Assembly: GCA_013995675.1 (NCBI GenBank)
Contig: VWRR01000008.1
Span: forward strand, 589,085 to 653,084
From: Cyanidiococcus yangmingshanensis
Taxonomy: Eukaryota > Rhodophyta > Bangiophyceae > Cyanidiales > Cyanidiaceae
DNA: 64,000 bases
Reading direction: 5' to 3'
This document shows positions 9,971-19,659 of the stretch, piece after piece. Numbering within the stretch: position 1 is the stretch's first letter; each line of letters starts with the position of its first letter. The notes under the pieces were generated by a model. That model had not been told where the DNA came from. It ran no database searches and saw only the letters and a list, made by a program, of their open reading frames with translations. The translations under genes were made by a program, and so were the position numbers.

Positions 9971-10637
9971 GATGTCACAGTGGGACCACTTTCCGTGCAG
10001 CCTGTAGAAAGACAGGCGAAACCTGGACGTGTCTATCGAGTCCAGCTGTGGTGGTAGGCCGTAGGGTTCCTATCACACTGGAGGAATTTCCTTTATACAT
10101 CAAGGCATAGGGCATCGATCGACCATTCGTCCATGAAAGGCATCATCAGTGGATAGTGGACGATCGGGAATTCCCTTGGGGACCGATACCCTTCCCTGAT
10201 TGGTTAAGGAATCGATCCATTCGGCTTGAGCGCCAGCCTGCTTGTCCATTCATGGATTTAGATCGATCTTCGGCTTGAGCGCCAGGCTGCTTGTCCATTC
10301 ATGGATCAGACATTCCCTTGGGGACCGATACCCTTCCCTGATTGGTTAGGGAATCGATCCATTCGGCTTGAGCGCCAGCCTGCTTGTTATCGGCCAAAAG
10401 GGTGGCCGACGCGTGTTTTGTGGTGGGCACGCGTCGACGACCATCATGAGTGCTTTGATCAACGCTTTCCTCTTCGTTGTGCTTGCTTCCTGAACCCCGT
10501 TCCATTGATACTTTTTCTTGTTTACTGGTTGTGAGACAAGCCAGGATTAAGTGACGGTATTCGATATTGGGCTAGGTGTTTGGCTGGCGTTGCACTTTGT
10601 AGACGAACAGGCGTCCTTGGCGAGCAGGCTTGTGGGC
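9971..10637. promoter_or_regulatory. divergent intergenic region between BRM-like and starch synthase genes
   Basis: These 667 bases separate two outward-facing starts and so must hold both promoters. The middle is occupied by composite direct repeats (see 10170-10387). A frame of about 70 codons on each strand crosses it, but none looks coding. No TATA element could be assigned with confidence. Confidence 0.55.
10170..10387. repeat. 76-bp direct repeat plus a nested 35-bp third copy
   Basis: A 76-base unit starting attcccttggggaccgat occurs at 10170-10245 and again at 10312-10387, differing at about one position. Between them the sub-segment cggcttgagcgccag is present a third time (from 10271), followed by the same cttgtccattcatggat that flanks copy one. 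Near-identity in a non-coding promoter region implies recent duplication or conserved function. Confidence 0.9.
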
Positions 10638-13600
10638 ATGCGTCAGGCGACGACGAGTCGCAAGAGTCGTCATTTTGGTGCTGCTCCGGGTGACCCAATG
10701 ATTGGTGCTGGTTCCGAGGTCAATGTATTGCCTCAGCGATCGCAACTCTCTCAAGGCTCGCCAGTGGTCTGCAAGCGCTGGCCGGAATGGCTTCCAGGTC
10801 TGGCTTCGCTTGTCGACGAGCAGCCCGTGCAAGACGTCCTCGATCAGGTACAGCAGCTTCTTTTACAAAGAAGCACTTGGGTATCCTACGACGACGGCAG
10901 TGTAGAGTCAGAGTCTGGACCTAGTGCTGGGCGTGTACCTTCGCCTTATTCTCCGGCTGGCTGGGAGCGGTTACAGACGCTCTTGGAGACTGAAAAGGCG
11001 CTCGTATCGGCGCTCGGCCATGGTAGTGACGACGTACGTGATCGAGCAGTCGTGCTGCTGAATGTGCTATATGACGGGCACCCGCTCCAACTGGCCGGTG
11101 ATGCACTCCCCGTGGTTGTCGTATGCGTCGGTGAGCCGGCCACGGTTTGTATTCCGTTTGCAAGCGAAACTGATCGCGAGGCCTTCGACCCCAGTCAAGC
11201 GGTGTTGCGTCTCTTTCGACCGTGGCCAGCGAGACGCAAGCTCAGTCGGGGACGTTCTCGAAGTCTATCCACCAAAAGCGCTTCGAGTCCGCCTCGAGCG
11301 CCCAATGGTCGTCGAGTTGGGGCCTCGGAACTCGACACGTTGCCGGAGAGGTCGTCGAACGAACTCGCAGGGCCAGTCCGCAACGTTTCGCCGACGTTGC
11401 GCGAAGACCGTCGTACAGACTGGTCACCAGCGAGCGAACAGGAGCTACCCACAGGGACGCAGTCACTCTGGGCTGCTTGTCATGGGCACTGGCAGAGCTA
11501 CCCAATCTCGATAGAGGGCGAGTGCATCCTGGTTCATTTGGATGACCTAGAGCAGCCCGGTTTCTATGACTGGTATATCGCTCGCGCTTCGAAGGGAGTC
11601 GCTTCACCGCAGCTGGTGACGCACCCAGTGGTCTACGCAGAGGTCCCTGGTGTCGACTTTCGGCGCCTCCGAGGCCGCTTCATTGTGCAGCCACGTGAAG
11701 CACGAGCGCATCGCCTCTACGAGTTGCCAGTCGATCAGGTGGGTGCTTGCTGGGACCCCTCGACAGGTGCGCTGCTCTCACGTGGCTCTTTCGAGGCCGT
11801 GCGCGAGCGCTTACCCCAACTCGCTGCCGACGGCATCACTGGTGTCTACGTCAGTGGCTGCCTAGAACGCCGACTGGACGAGCGAGAGCCCACTCCGCAT
11901 ACTGTTGTTGATCGAGCGATGCCAGCGACGATTCTTGGCGGGGTCGCCAAGTTCCAACGGATGTGTGCGGAAGCTCGTCGGCTCAACTTGACCACCATTG
12001 TGGACTGTCTGGATCGAGTGTCGCTGGCTCGTGCTCATCGACGCTATCGTCGCATCGGTTTCGTGCGCATTGTGGATCCCAAACGGCATGTACCTGCTTT
12101 ACCACATCCGGGAACGGACTGCCACCACGTGCAGTGGGAGGATACAGCCTTGTTGAATTATCGGCGGGTAGAGAGTTGGTACTCACTGATTGAGGATATT
12201 GCGCAGATGACCACGGAGCATGGAGCAGGCGGCGTCCGTCTCGACAATGCGCAATGTATGCCGTGTCTGCTGGTACCAGATATCGTTGAACTGGGCCGAG
12301 TCGACAACGATGGCATTGCACACTACGACGATGAGGAGAAAGCGTTTGGTGATGTGGTCATGGCGAATGCCGAAGGTGGCTACTGGAAGACCGATGCAGC
12401 GATCGATGGCTATCCAAATCCGTTGCTGATGAAACTGACCCGCGAGCTATGGCTTCTGAACCCGTCCTTCCTTGTACTTGGTGAGTCGCATTTTCATCGG
12501 GAACGAAATCTTATCGTTAGCGGCCTTGTACCCCATACGCTTCGGGTGGCGACCATTCTCGCTGGGATTTCCGGCAAGTCACTACGTCGTGATGGCTCGG
12601 TTCGAGCACTCGGCGAGAACAAATGTCCCACAGTGGATTTCATCGCTCGTCTATATCGCAATGATGCCCATGCCATCCCGCCAGGAGCACTGATGGTTGG
12701 CGGGACTTGCTCCGATACCTCACCCTATCCTAGTGTGCTCTACGGACGTCGTTCCTGGATTGCCGTTGATCTGCTCTGTTTTCTTCCCGATATCCCTCTG
12801 CTGCTGCTTGGTGAGGAGGAGGGTCGTGCCTACCGCATCAATATGGCATCGGTATCGCGCGAGGTCGACCCGGAAACCAACCTGGAGCTGGAGGTGCCCA
12901 AGTCACCGCGTCTGGCAGGTCATGGCCTTCCACGAGGGGCCAGTCTCGCCACCGGAATGAGTATGCTCCATCTGCAACCGAGCAATATCAGCGACTCACG
13001 ACGGATGAAGCGCTCTGGCTCTCGAGAAACCGGTTTGGCTCGACTCTCGAGTACAACGCTGTTGACGCGAACATCACCGAGTCGACGTCCGAGCCCCAGC
13101 AGTGTCTCGCCTGCAGCCACGGCGATGGTCCGCTCGCGCTCATCCGAGGACATGCTCAAGTTATCGATTCGTTCCGTCTCCGCAGAGGATATTCGACAGC
13201 TCGACAAGGCCGAGGAGGACCTACGACGAGAGATAGGTCCCTTCGAAGGCTACGATATTCGCCAGATTCGCGGTCACTATGAGCATCGTCTTCGACTGCG
13301 GGCATCGTATGACGCGTTACGCGAGGGACAGATGGTGGCACTTGTGGTTCGAGAGCATGCCAAGTACCAGGTGTTGGCATTCGCACGCTTCACCTTGAAA
13401 CAAATCGTGCTTGTGTTGATCAATGTCCGAGGCAGTCATGATGGTGCACCGTTTGCAAACTCCGTCGAGACAACGGTGGACTTGCGGCCCTTGGCTGAAG
13501 CGCTCGTCTCTGCCGGGTTTCGTAACGGATGCACCTACTTTGGTCGCTGGGATCAGGTTGTGGAACTCTGTGACTGTTTCACGGGTACGCGTGATTCGTC

Positions 13601-15932
13601 GCGCTATGCCTTTGAGGAGTTTCTTTTTCGCCGCTTCTGTTGCACGTTGAAACCGCTCGAGACTCGGGTTCTCGAGCTATGTCCCGTGTCGGAACCGATT
13701 GACGCTTGCGAGGATCTCCATCGACAATCTGTTCGACGACTCCACGAGGATGACGAGACGCTGTTGGACTCGCGAGCCAACTGGGTCGCCGGGCGTCTGG
13801 CCCGTCACGCCTCCTCCTTGAGCAGCTTCGCACGAGCCATGAACACCTTGCAGGAACTCCTCTCGACCGACAAGGGTCTAACCGAGACTCGAGCACGTCA
13901 CCTCATTCGTGTCTGTCTACAGAGGGCGTCGCTACTCGCTGGTGAGCACGAGTACCCACCGCATGATTTCCGGACCATTTCGGGAGAGCGTCTTGTGGCC
14001 TATCTCATGCTGCTATCGACCTGTGGACATGGCTCTTTACGAGAGACAGCTCGGCTGGCGCTTACGGGAAATCGTATGGGACCTATCGTGCTCTTCAGTC
14101 CAGAGCTGGGGCGCTTCTCGAGCATTGGCGGACTCGGCACGATGATCGATGAACTCTCGAAAGGACTGGCGGACCTCGGCCTGGAGGTCTACGTCATATC
14201 GCCCGCGTATACATTCAACCGTCGTGGTGAAACTCGATATCTTGAACGGGACGGTATTCGCTGGACCAGGAACATTGACGTACGTATCGGAAACGTTGGA
14301 GTGGCAACCCTGGGTATTTTCGAAGGCGTCGAGAATCGAGTTCGGTTGGTCTTTTTCGAGAATCACTCGTATTTCCCTCGTGTCTATCAGGATTTGGGCT
14401 CCCAGGCGCGTATGATGGAGATGCTTGTACTAGCCAATCGAGGGGTTCTCGAGATCTGCTGCCACAAGCAACTCCGACCGAGTCTGTTGGTCACCAACGA
14501 CTGGATGGGTGGCCTGGTCCCTGCCTATGGACGCCTAGGCTACTTTGGCGGTTATTTCGATGACACCTGCTTCTTCCACATTGTGCATAACCTGGGTGAT
14601 GCAGCCTATGAGGGACGACTTTACCCCAGTCCAGCAGAGGTCGGCTTCGAGGCCATTCATCAGTTACCGCGAGACGTGGTGATTGATCCCACCTGGAATA
14701 GGGTTGTGGTCAATCCAAGTCGAGCGGCCTTCAAATGTGCGCATAGTTGGGGCACGGTGTCTCCGAGTTATCTGGAGGAGCTGTTGACCAATCATCCTCT
14801 GCGACATGTCATGAGCAGTTGTCGCTCTCCATTCGGGGCGTCGAATGGTATTCGGGTTCGGGATCGTCTGGCGCTCCTGAGCAAAGTTGCGTCATCACAC
14901 GAAGAGGCCAAAAGCATTCTGCAGAACAAGTACTTTGGGGTTAGCGATCCATCGATTCCCGTCTTTGCCTTTGTTGGTCGCCTAACGAGTCAGAAGGGTG
15001 TGCATCTTATTCTGTCGGCGACGGATGTGTTGATGAGCCTTGCGGGAACCACCAAGTGTCAGATTCTCATTGGTGGCATGGCGAACCGAGCAGACCCCTA
15101 CGGAGCCGATTGTGCTCGTCGTTGTGAAGAACTGAAACAGCGGCATCGAGGTTACTTTGCCGCAGACCCAGACAACTTCTTTCACGATGGTCCTCTGGTC
15201 AACCTTGGCGCGGATTTCTGCCTGATGCCATCGGTCTTTGAGCCCGGTGGTATCGTACAACAGGAGTTTTTCGTGGTCGGCACCCCCGTGATCGCCTATC
15301 GAACAGGCGGTCTCAAAGACACCGTGATTGAGTGGGATCCAGTGGAGCTCACTGGCTCTGGCTTTGTGTTCCACGAGTACACCCTGGATGATTTCTTGGC
15401 AGCGTGCAAAAGAGCACTTCGGGTCTATGCGAAACCCGATGAGTATCAGTTGCTGCGCGAGTCGACGCGGGAGTACGTCATCGATGTGGCACAGGTTGCA
15501 GCAGCATGGTCTCGCGAGTTTCACCGAGTGAAGAACATCATCCCGTGCCAGGAGGAGGCGCTGGCGGCTGTACTCGACCAAGCGGAGCGCGAGCTGCCTG
15601 CAGCGGTCGATGCTGGTCTGTGCACGGCTGCAGTCCCAGTGGTGATCGACTGGCCAGAGACATCTTCCCGTGCCGTTACCGTGAAAGGCTCCTTTGACGG
15701 CTGGGGTCGCGAATGGCCTCTGGGACGCGACACCAGTGGCGGATGGAAGCGTACCTTTTGGTTACCACCAGGTACCTTTGAAATCAAGTATCGTGTCGAT
15801 GGAGAGTGGCTCATACATCCGCATCGGCCAGTGTCGAGTGCGAGCGGTCTCGTGAACAACTTGTTGGAGGTCCACCGAGGTCCCGCCCAAGTGACTCAAT
15901 CCAACGTGCCCGCTGCGACCGATACGCACTAG
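10638..15932 (+). CDS. floridean-starch type synthase: GH13-like region, GT5 glycosyltransferase and C-terminal CBM
   Basis: The enzyme should elongate alpha-1,4-glucan in the cytosol, where red algae make floridean starch, probably from UDP-glucose. The first in-frame ATG is at 10638 (1764 residues); the frame is open from a GTG at 10551. Residues about 350-740 resemble an alpha-amylase (GH13) barrel. GGVRLDNAQ carries the Arg-x-Asp nucleophile pattern and VLGESHF the acid Glu, but the DxxxNH and NHD motifs are not recognisable, so activity is doubtful. A Ser/Arg-rich linker follows. The GT5 domain runs from about 1147 (LFSPELGRFSSIGGLG) to about 1640, with VNLGADFCLMPSVFEPGG. An AMPK/CBM48-like glucan-binding module follows at about 1670-1750 (VKGSFDGWG). 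The order recalls fungal alpha-1,3-glucan synthase, but no membrane segments are seen. Confidence 0.9.
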   Translation: MRQATTSRKSRHFGAAPGDPMIGAGSEVNVLPQRSQLSQGSPVVCKRWPEWLPGLASLVDEQPVQDVLDQVQQLLLQRSTWVSYDDGSVESESGPSAGRVPSPYSPAGWERLQTLLETEKALVSALGHGSDDVRDRAVVLLNVLYDGHPLQLAGDALPVVVVCVGEPATVCIPFASETDREAFDPSQAVLRLFRPWPARRKLSRGRSRSLSTKSASSPPRAPNGRRVGASELDTLPERSSNELAGPVRNVSPTLREDRRTDWSPASEQELPTGTQSLWAACHGHWQSYPISIEGECILVHLDDLEQPGFYDWYIARASKGVASPQLVTHPVVYAEVPGVDFRRLRGRFIVQPREARAHRLYELPVDQVGACWDPSTGALLSRGSFEAVRERLPQLAADGITGVYVSGCLERRLDEREPTPHTVVDRAMPATILGGVAKFQRMCAEARRLNLTTIVDCLDRVSLARAHRRYRRIGFVRIVDPKRHVPALPHPGTDCHHVQWEDTALLNYRRVESWYSLIEDIAQMTTEHGAGGVRLDNAQCMPCLLVPDIVELGRVDNDGIAHYDDEEKAFGDVVMANAEGGYWKTDAAIDGYPNPLLMKLTRELWLLNPSFLVLGESHFHRERNLIVSGLVPHTLRVATILAGISGKSLRRDGSVRALGENKCPTVDFIARLYRNDAHAIPPGALMVGGTCSDTSPYPSVLYGRRSWIAVDLLCFLPDIPLLLLGEEEGRAYRINMASVSREVDPETNLELEVPKSPRLAGHGLPRGASLATGMSMLHLQPSNISDSRRMKRSGSRETGLARLSSTTLLTRTSPSRRPSPSSVSPAATAMVRSRSSEDMLKLSIRSVSAEDIRQLDKAEEDLRREIGPFEGYDIRQIRGHYEHRLRLRASYDALREGQMVALVVREHAKYQVLAFARFTLKQIVLVLINVRGSHDGAPFANSVETTVDLRPLAEALVSAGFRNGCTYFGRWDQVVELCDCFTGTRDSSRYAFEEFLFRRFCCTLKPLETRVLELCPVSEPIDACEDLHRQSVRRLHEDDETLLDSRANWVAGRLARHASSLSSFARAMNTLQELLSTDKGLTETRARHLIRVCLQRASLLAGEHEYPPHDFRTISGERLVAYLMLLSTCGHGSLRETARLALTGNRMGPIVLFSPELGRFSSIGGLGTMIDELSKGLADLGLEVYVISPAYTFNRRGETRYLERDGIRWTRNIDVRIGNVGVATLGIFEGVENRVRLVFFENHSYFPRVYQDLGSQARMMEMLVLANRGVLEICCHKQLRPSLLVTNDWMGGLVPAYGRLGYFGGYFDDTCFFHIVHNLGDAAYEGRLYPSPAEVGFEAIHQLPRDVVIDPTWNRVVVNPSRAAFKCAHSWGTVSPSYLEELLTNHPLRHVMSSCRSPFGASNGIRVRDRLALLSKVASSHEEAKSILQNKYFGVSDPSIPVFAFVGRLTSQKGVHLILSATDVLMSLAGTTKCQILIGGMANRADPYGADCARRCEELKQRHRGYFAADPDNFFHDGPLVNLGADFCLMPSVFEPGGIVQQEFFVVGTPVIAYRTGGLKDTVIEWDPVELTGSGFVFHEYTLDDFLAACKRALRVYAKPDEYQLLRESTREYVIDVAQVAAAWSREFHRVKNIIPCQEEALAAVLDQAERELPAAVDAGLCTAAVPVVIDWPETSSRAVTVKGSFDGWGREWPLGRDTSGGWKRTFWLPPGTFEIKYRVDGEWLIHPHRPVSSASGLVNNLLEVHRGPAQVTQSNVPAATDTH

Positions 15933-16633
15933 GCATGGAGCCTGGACCGGAGTGGCAACGCCGTCACGGATTTGTATCGTCCCATAGATATCTATATAGA
16001 AGTGTGTACTTATTGTCCGCTTTGAAGTTGGATCACTGGTTGGTGTCGCTTGTCCAACCGGCTGCATTCACTCGGCGAACAGAGAAGCAAGCGATTCGAT
16101 GGAACGCCGTCTCCTTGAGGACTGTATGGACAAGGATGCAAGACACTTCCAAGACAATGACTTGAAGACATCGTTGCCTCCTGAGCAGATACCAAGGTTT
16201 CGAAACACCAGCAAACGTGCTGAAATATGACAAGATGCCAAAGTAAATAGGTACGTCTCGAACATTCAGGTGTAGATACGAGCTGAGTCTACCGGAATTC
16301 AAGCTGGTGCCTCTCCAGCGTTCCCACAACAGCTTGGCATGGAGAGGACGATCACCACCACTGATCATGAACGAGTACGTTCCGTACACCACTCGTACTT
16401 GTCTATCGAGAGGTACTCGAGATCGCTGCGTTGATGAAATACACCCTGCGATTCAGGCTGGTCAAGCATGAGCGCCAGATTCGTAGAGCCAACGACATGA
16501 TCTCGTTTGCGAAACGATGTTGAACAAGATGCCGTCCATTGGTCTTCCATCGATCCTTGGAAAAGGGAGCTGGTGACGAGCGTACTCATTCGCTCACAAG
16601 CGCCCGATGCCGACAATCCCACGAATGTGACGT
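15933..16633. other. convergent intergenic region
   Basis: About 700 bases lie between the stop codons of the starch synthase and GatA genes. Only short frames on the minus strand are open, with no recognisable domain, and no repeat was noticed. Confidence 0.5.
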
Positions 16634-18777
16634 TTACTGCTCGTCCGATGTGATCAGCGGACGAGTGACGCGTTCGTAAACGATGCCGAGTCGCAGTACC
16701 CCGACATCGTCGCCGTAACGGCCCATGATCTGCATTCCTGTAGGCAGCGTTGCTTTCGGGTTACATGGAAGCGCAAGCGCTGGCAATCCAGCAAGACTGG
16801 CTGGTACCGTCAGGACATCTTCGGCGTAGAGATCAACCCCGGCTTTGGTGCCCAGCGCAAAGGCACCTGCCGGAGAAACCGGGCCGATCAGGTAGTCGCA
16901 TTGTTGAAAGGCTAGCTCGAAATCGCGCTTGACCAGTTGTCGCACCTGCATGGCTCGTCGATAGTAGGCATCGACGTAGCCAGAGGAGAGTGCGAACGTG
17001 CCAAGCATGATCCGTCGCTTGACTTCGGCCCCGAGTCCAAGCGTTCGCGTTCGACGAGTCATCTCTGCAGCGGTCTCGGCATCGACATCACGAACGCCAG
17101 TAACGAACACCATCGTATCGCGCGAGGTTGGCACTGGCCTCACTCGAGGCCAGCACGTAGTACGCAGCACAAGCGGCCCGTAAACGCGGCATGGATATCG
17201 GGATGATGGAGGCACCGAGTGATGTCAGGGTTCGGAGCGCTTCCTCGAGAGCCTGTCGCCCATGGCTCGCCAATTGTGGCATTTCTAGTGCCTCTTTCCA
17301 GATGCCTAGGCGGACCTGTCGCAAGGGCTTGGCTACAGCAGAGAGTGCCTCCTCGGTTTCGCGAAGGAAGTCATGGATATTTGTCGGTTCACTGAGCGAA
17401 GTAAGATCACGCGGGTCAGGGCCTGCAATCACTGTCAGACAATGTGTTAGATCAGAGACAGAACGAGCCATGGGTCCTACCGTATCCAGCGACGAAGCAT
17501 ACGCGACGAGTCCGTAACGTGAGACCCGACCGTAGCTTGGCTTGAGGCCGACAACCCCACAGAATGCAGCTGGTTGTCGAATCGATCCGCCAGTGTCTGA
17601 ACCCAAGGACAGGAGCGCAGAAGCCGGCTGCCACCGAGGCTGCACTTCCCCCCGAGGAGCCACCTGGTACCAGACTCAGGTCGAGTGGGTTCCGCACCAC
17701 GCCGTAGGCACAGTTTTCTGAGCTGCTTCCCATACCAAACTCATCCATGGCGGTTTTGCCCAGAATGATGGCATCCTCCGAGCGTAACCGCTTGACGCAT
17801 GTCGCGTCCTCGGGTGGCTGATAGCGCTGCAGCAGACGCGATCCAGCCGTTGTCGTGAACCCCTTGGTCAGCAGGTTGTCCTTGATCGAGACTGGCACTC
17901 CAGCGAGCAAGCCAAGCGGTTCACCTCGTTGTCGTTTCTGATCGATCGTTGCGGCCTGCTCCAGCACCAGCTGATCATCGACCAGCAGGTAGGCACCAAT
18001 AAAAGGTTCTGTCTCTCGCACGCGTTGGAGATAACGTTCGGCGACCTGAGTTGCCGTCCAAGTGCCCGTTCGAACCTTCTGGACGAGTGCTGCAACGTTC
18101 GCTTCAAGGATCTCATCCGGATGATAGCGAGGAACGAAGCCAGTCATGGGGCGCGAGGCGCTTGCCTTGGAGGCGTCGCTGCATCCGACGAGTCCTCTGA
18201 ACCAACGCGTCGCCCGATAGGATCTCGGGCGATCGAGACGTCCTTCGGTGGCCAACGCGTGAGCAAAGGCTGGAACAGGAGCGTTCCAACCCGACCGGCG
18301 CTCGCCAAGCCATCCTCGCGAGTACCTGCCAGGACGCTTGACTGCTCGCTGGACGTTCCCAAGTTCTGCCGTTTTTCTGAATAGGCTGCTACCGACCGCC
18401 CTAGAACGACTCGGTACAATGGAGGCCACTGGAGTCGACCAACGCTTCCATGCGCAACGTTGTGGTTGTTGTAAACTGAACCAAGCTCCAGCAGCCACGT
18501 ACGCTAAGGGAGTCGCGTGTCCCCCAGCGACACCCAGACAAGCGGTTGATTCAGGGTTTGTCTCTTTCAGCCCCAGCACTGGGTACTCGTTCAGCCTTGA
18601 TTTCATTGATCGTCCCAGTGGCGTACGCAAACCATGGTCCGCAACGTTCGTACTGCATTTCGAAAACCTAGTCATGGGGTCGCACCTGCGCAGCGGTTGC
18701 AGGCCACGTCGTCGCTGGGAGCGAGCCCCTACCCGTCGGTTGTTCTCGGTCTGTAACGTATTCGACTCGAGAAGCAT
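16634..18777 (-). CDS. gatA: glutamyl-tRNA(Gln) amidotransferase subunit A, split over three frames
   Basis: GatA is the amidase subunit that supplies ammonia to convert Glu-tRNA-Gln to Gln-tRNA-Gln in plastid and/or mitochondria. Frame one runs from an ATG at 18777. The conserved enzyme starts near the internal ATG at 18147, so up to 210 residues would be presequence. It carries the catalytic Lys (SIKDNL) and cis-Ser (GGSSGGSA). After VAAG, homology moves to a second frame (about 17619) with the nucleophile Ser motif [11 protein letters not shown] and [13 protein letters not shown]. After YDGVRY it moves to a third frame (about 17100) with [15 protein letters not shown] and ends at 16634. 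Each break is repaired by ignoring one base, giving [16 protein letters not shown] and YDGVRY-GVRDVD. From 18147 the enzyme would be about 504 residues, the normal family length. All catalytic residues are present, so indels are likelier than decay. Confidence 0.88.
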
Positions 18778-19659
18778 CTATTTCCTAATAATCCGTAGAG
18801 CGATTCTTCAAGTTGAATGGGCGCGCCAAGTCCAACTACCCCAAACAAGGCACACGACCAAAAGGAACCGACCAGTCGGAGGGTGTCCAAGCCGCGTTGA
18901 ACGCCCTCACCAGGGCATGGTGTATCGAGAGCGCTGTTCTGTAGTGAGCATCATGTTGTTGCTTATGATACGAGTACACCCTTCCATGAGATGAAAAATG
19001 GAGGTGATCTTCAAGTCTTGCATGTTCCGCTCGTGATCAAAAGCGAGGTACTCGACCTCGATAGATCTGATATCCCGTTCACTCGAGCAGTTGATTCATT
19101 TGCTGGGTCTGTTCTAACCTTGGATTGTCCGAAAAGGTATCTGCAGCGAGCAGGATACGAAGGATTGGATGATTTCCCTCATTTTTTAAGGTCGCTGGTC
19201 TGGGTTCCAAAGCGCCATTCACCGACCATTTGCTTTCGAAGAGACCAAGAAGCCTCTGGACAAGTCTGGGTCCATGCCTGCTCACCCTTGCCGCCATCGT
19301 TCATGTACAAAAGAAACGATGGAAAGAAGGTAGGAACCAACCAAGCGTCCATTCAGATAGGTATCGAGAGCGATGGGATGCTAGACGACCGCCTTGGAGC
19401 CGTGTCCAAAAGACATGAAACAATACAATACAATATTGGATATGAATGGATTAGATAGGATAAATGGGAACGTCGCTGCTCGGCAAGGACGTCGGACGAG
19501 AACAACACTAGGAACGCGCTTTGGTGGCTGAAAAACTCGGCTTGGGCAGACCATTGTCGAGTTCTAATTACCACGATTAAGACAGAACCTTGAGCATCCG
19601 TTTGCCACTGCTAGTCATTACCTGTTTCTGATAAGTTTGCAACGCAATACATCGAGACC
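18778..19659. other. intergenic region upstream of GatA and of the unknown gene
   Basis: These 880 bases lie between divergent starts. A plus-strand frame of 155 codons from the ATG at 18991 is open, but it shows no domain and contains no periodic or compositional sign of coding that I can judge by eye. It should be treated as probably chance. No repeats were seen. Confidence 0.45.

Noticed and set aside
10551-10637. GTG-initiated extension of the starch synthase (and similar GTG/TTG starts at 1495, 26840, 35158, 47508, 51752)
   Set aside because: Non-ATG starts are not expected for ordinary eukaryotic nuclear genes; each has a suitable in-frame ATG shortly downstream.
18991-19458. 155-codon plus-strand frame between GatA and the unknown gene
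   Set aside because: No recognisable motif, and the length is within chance for this GC content.
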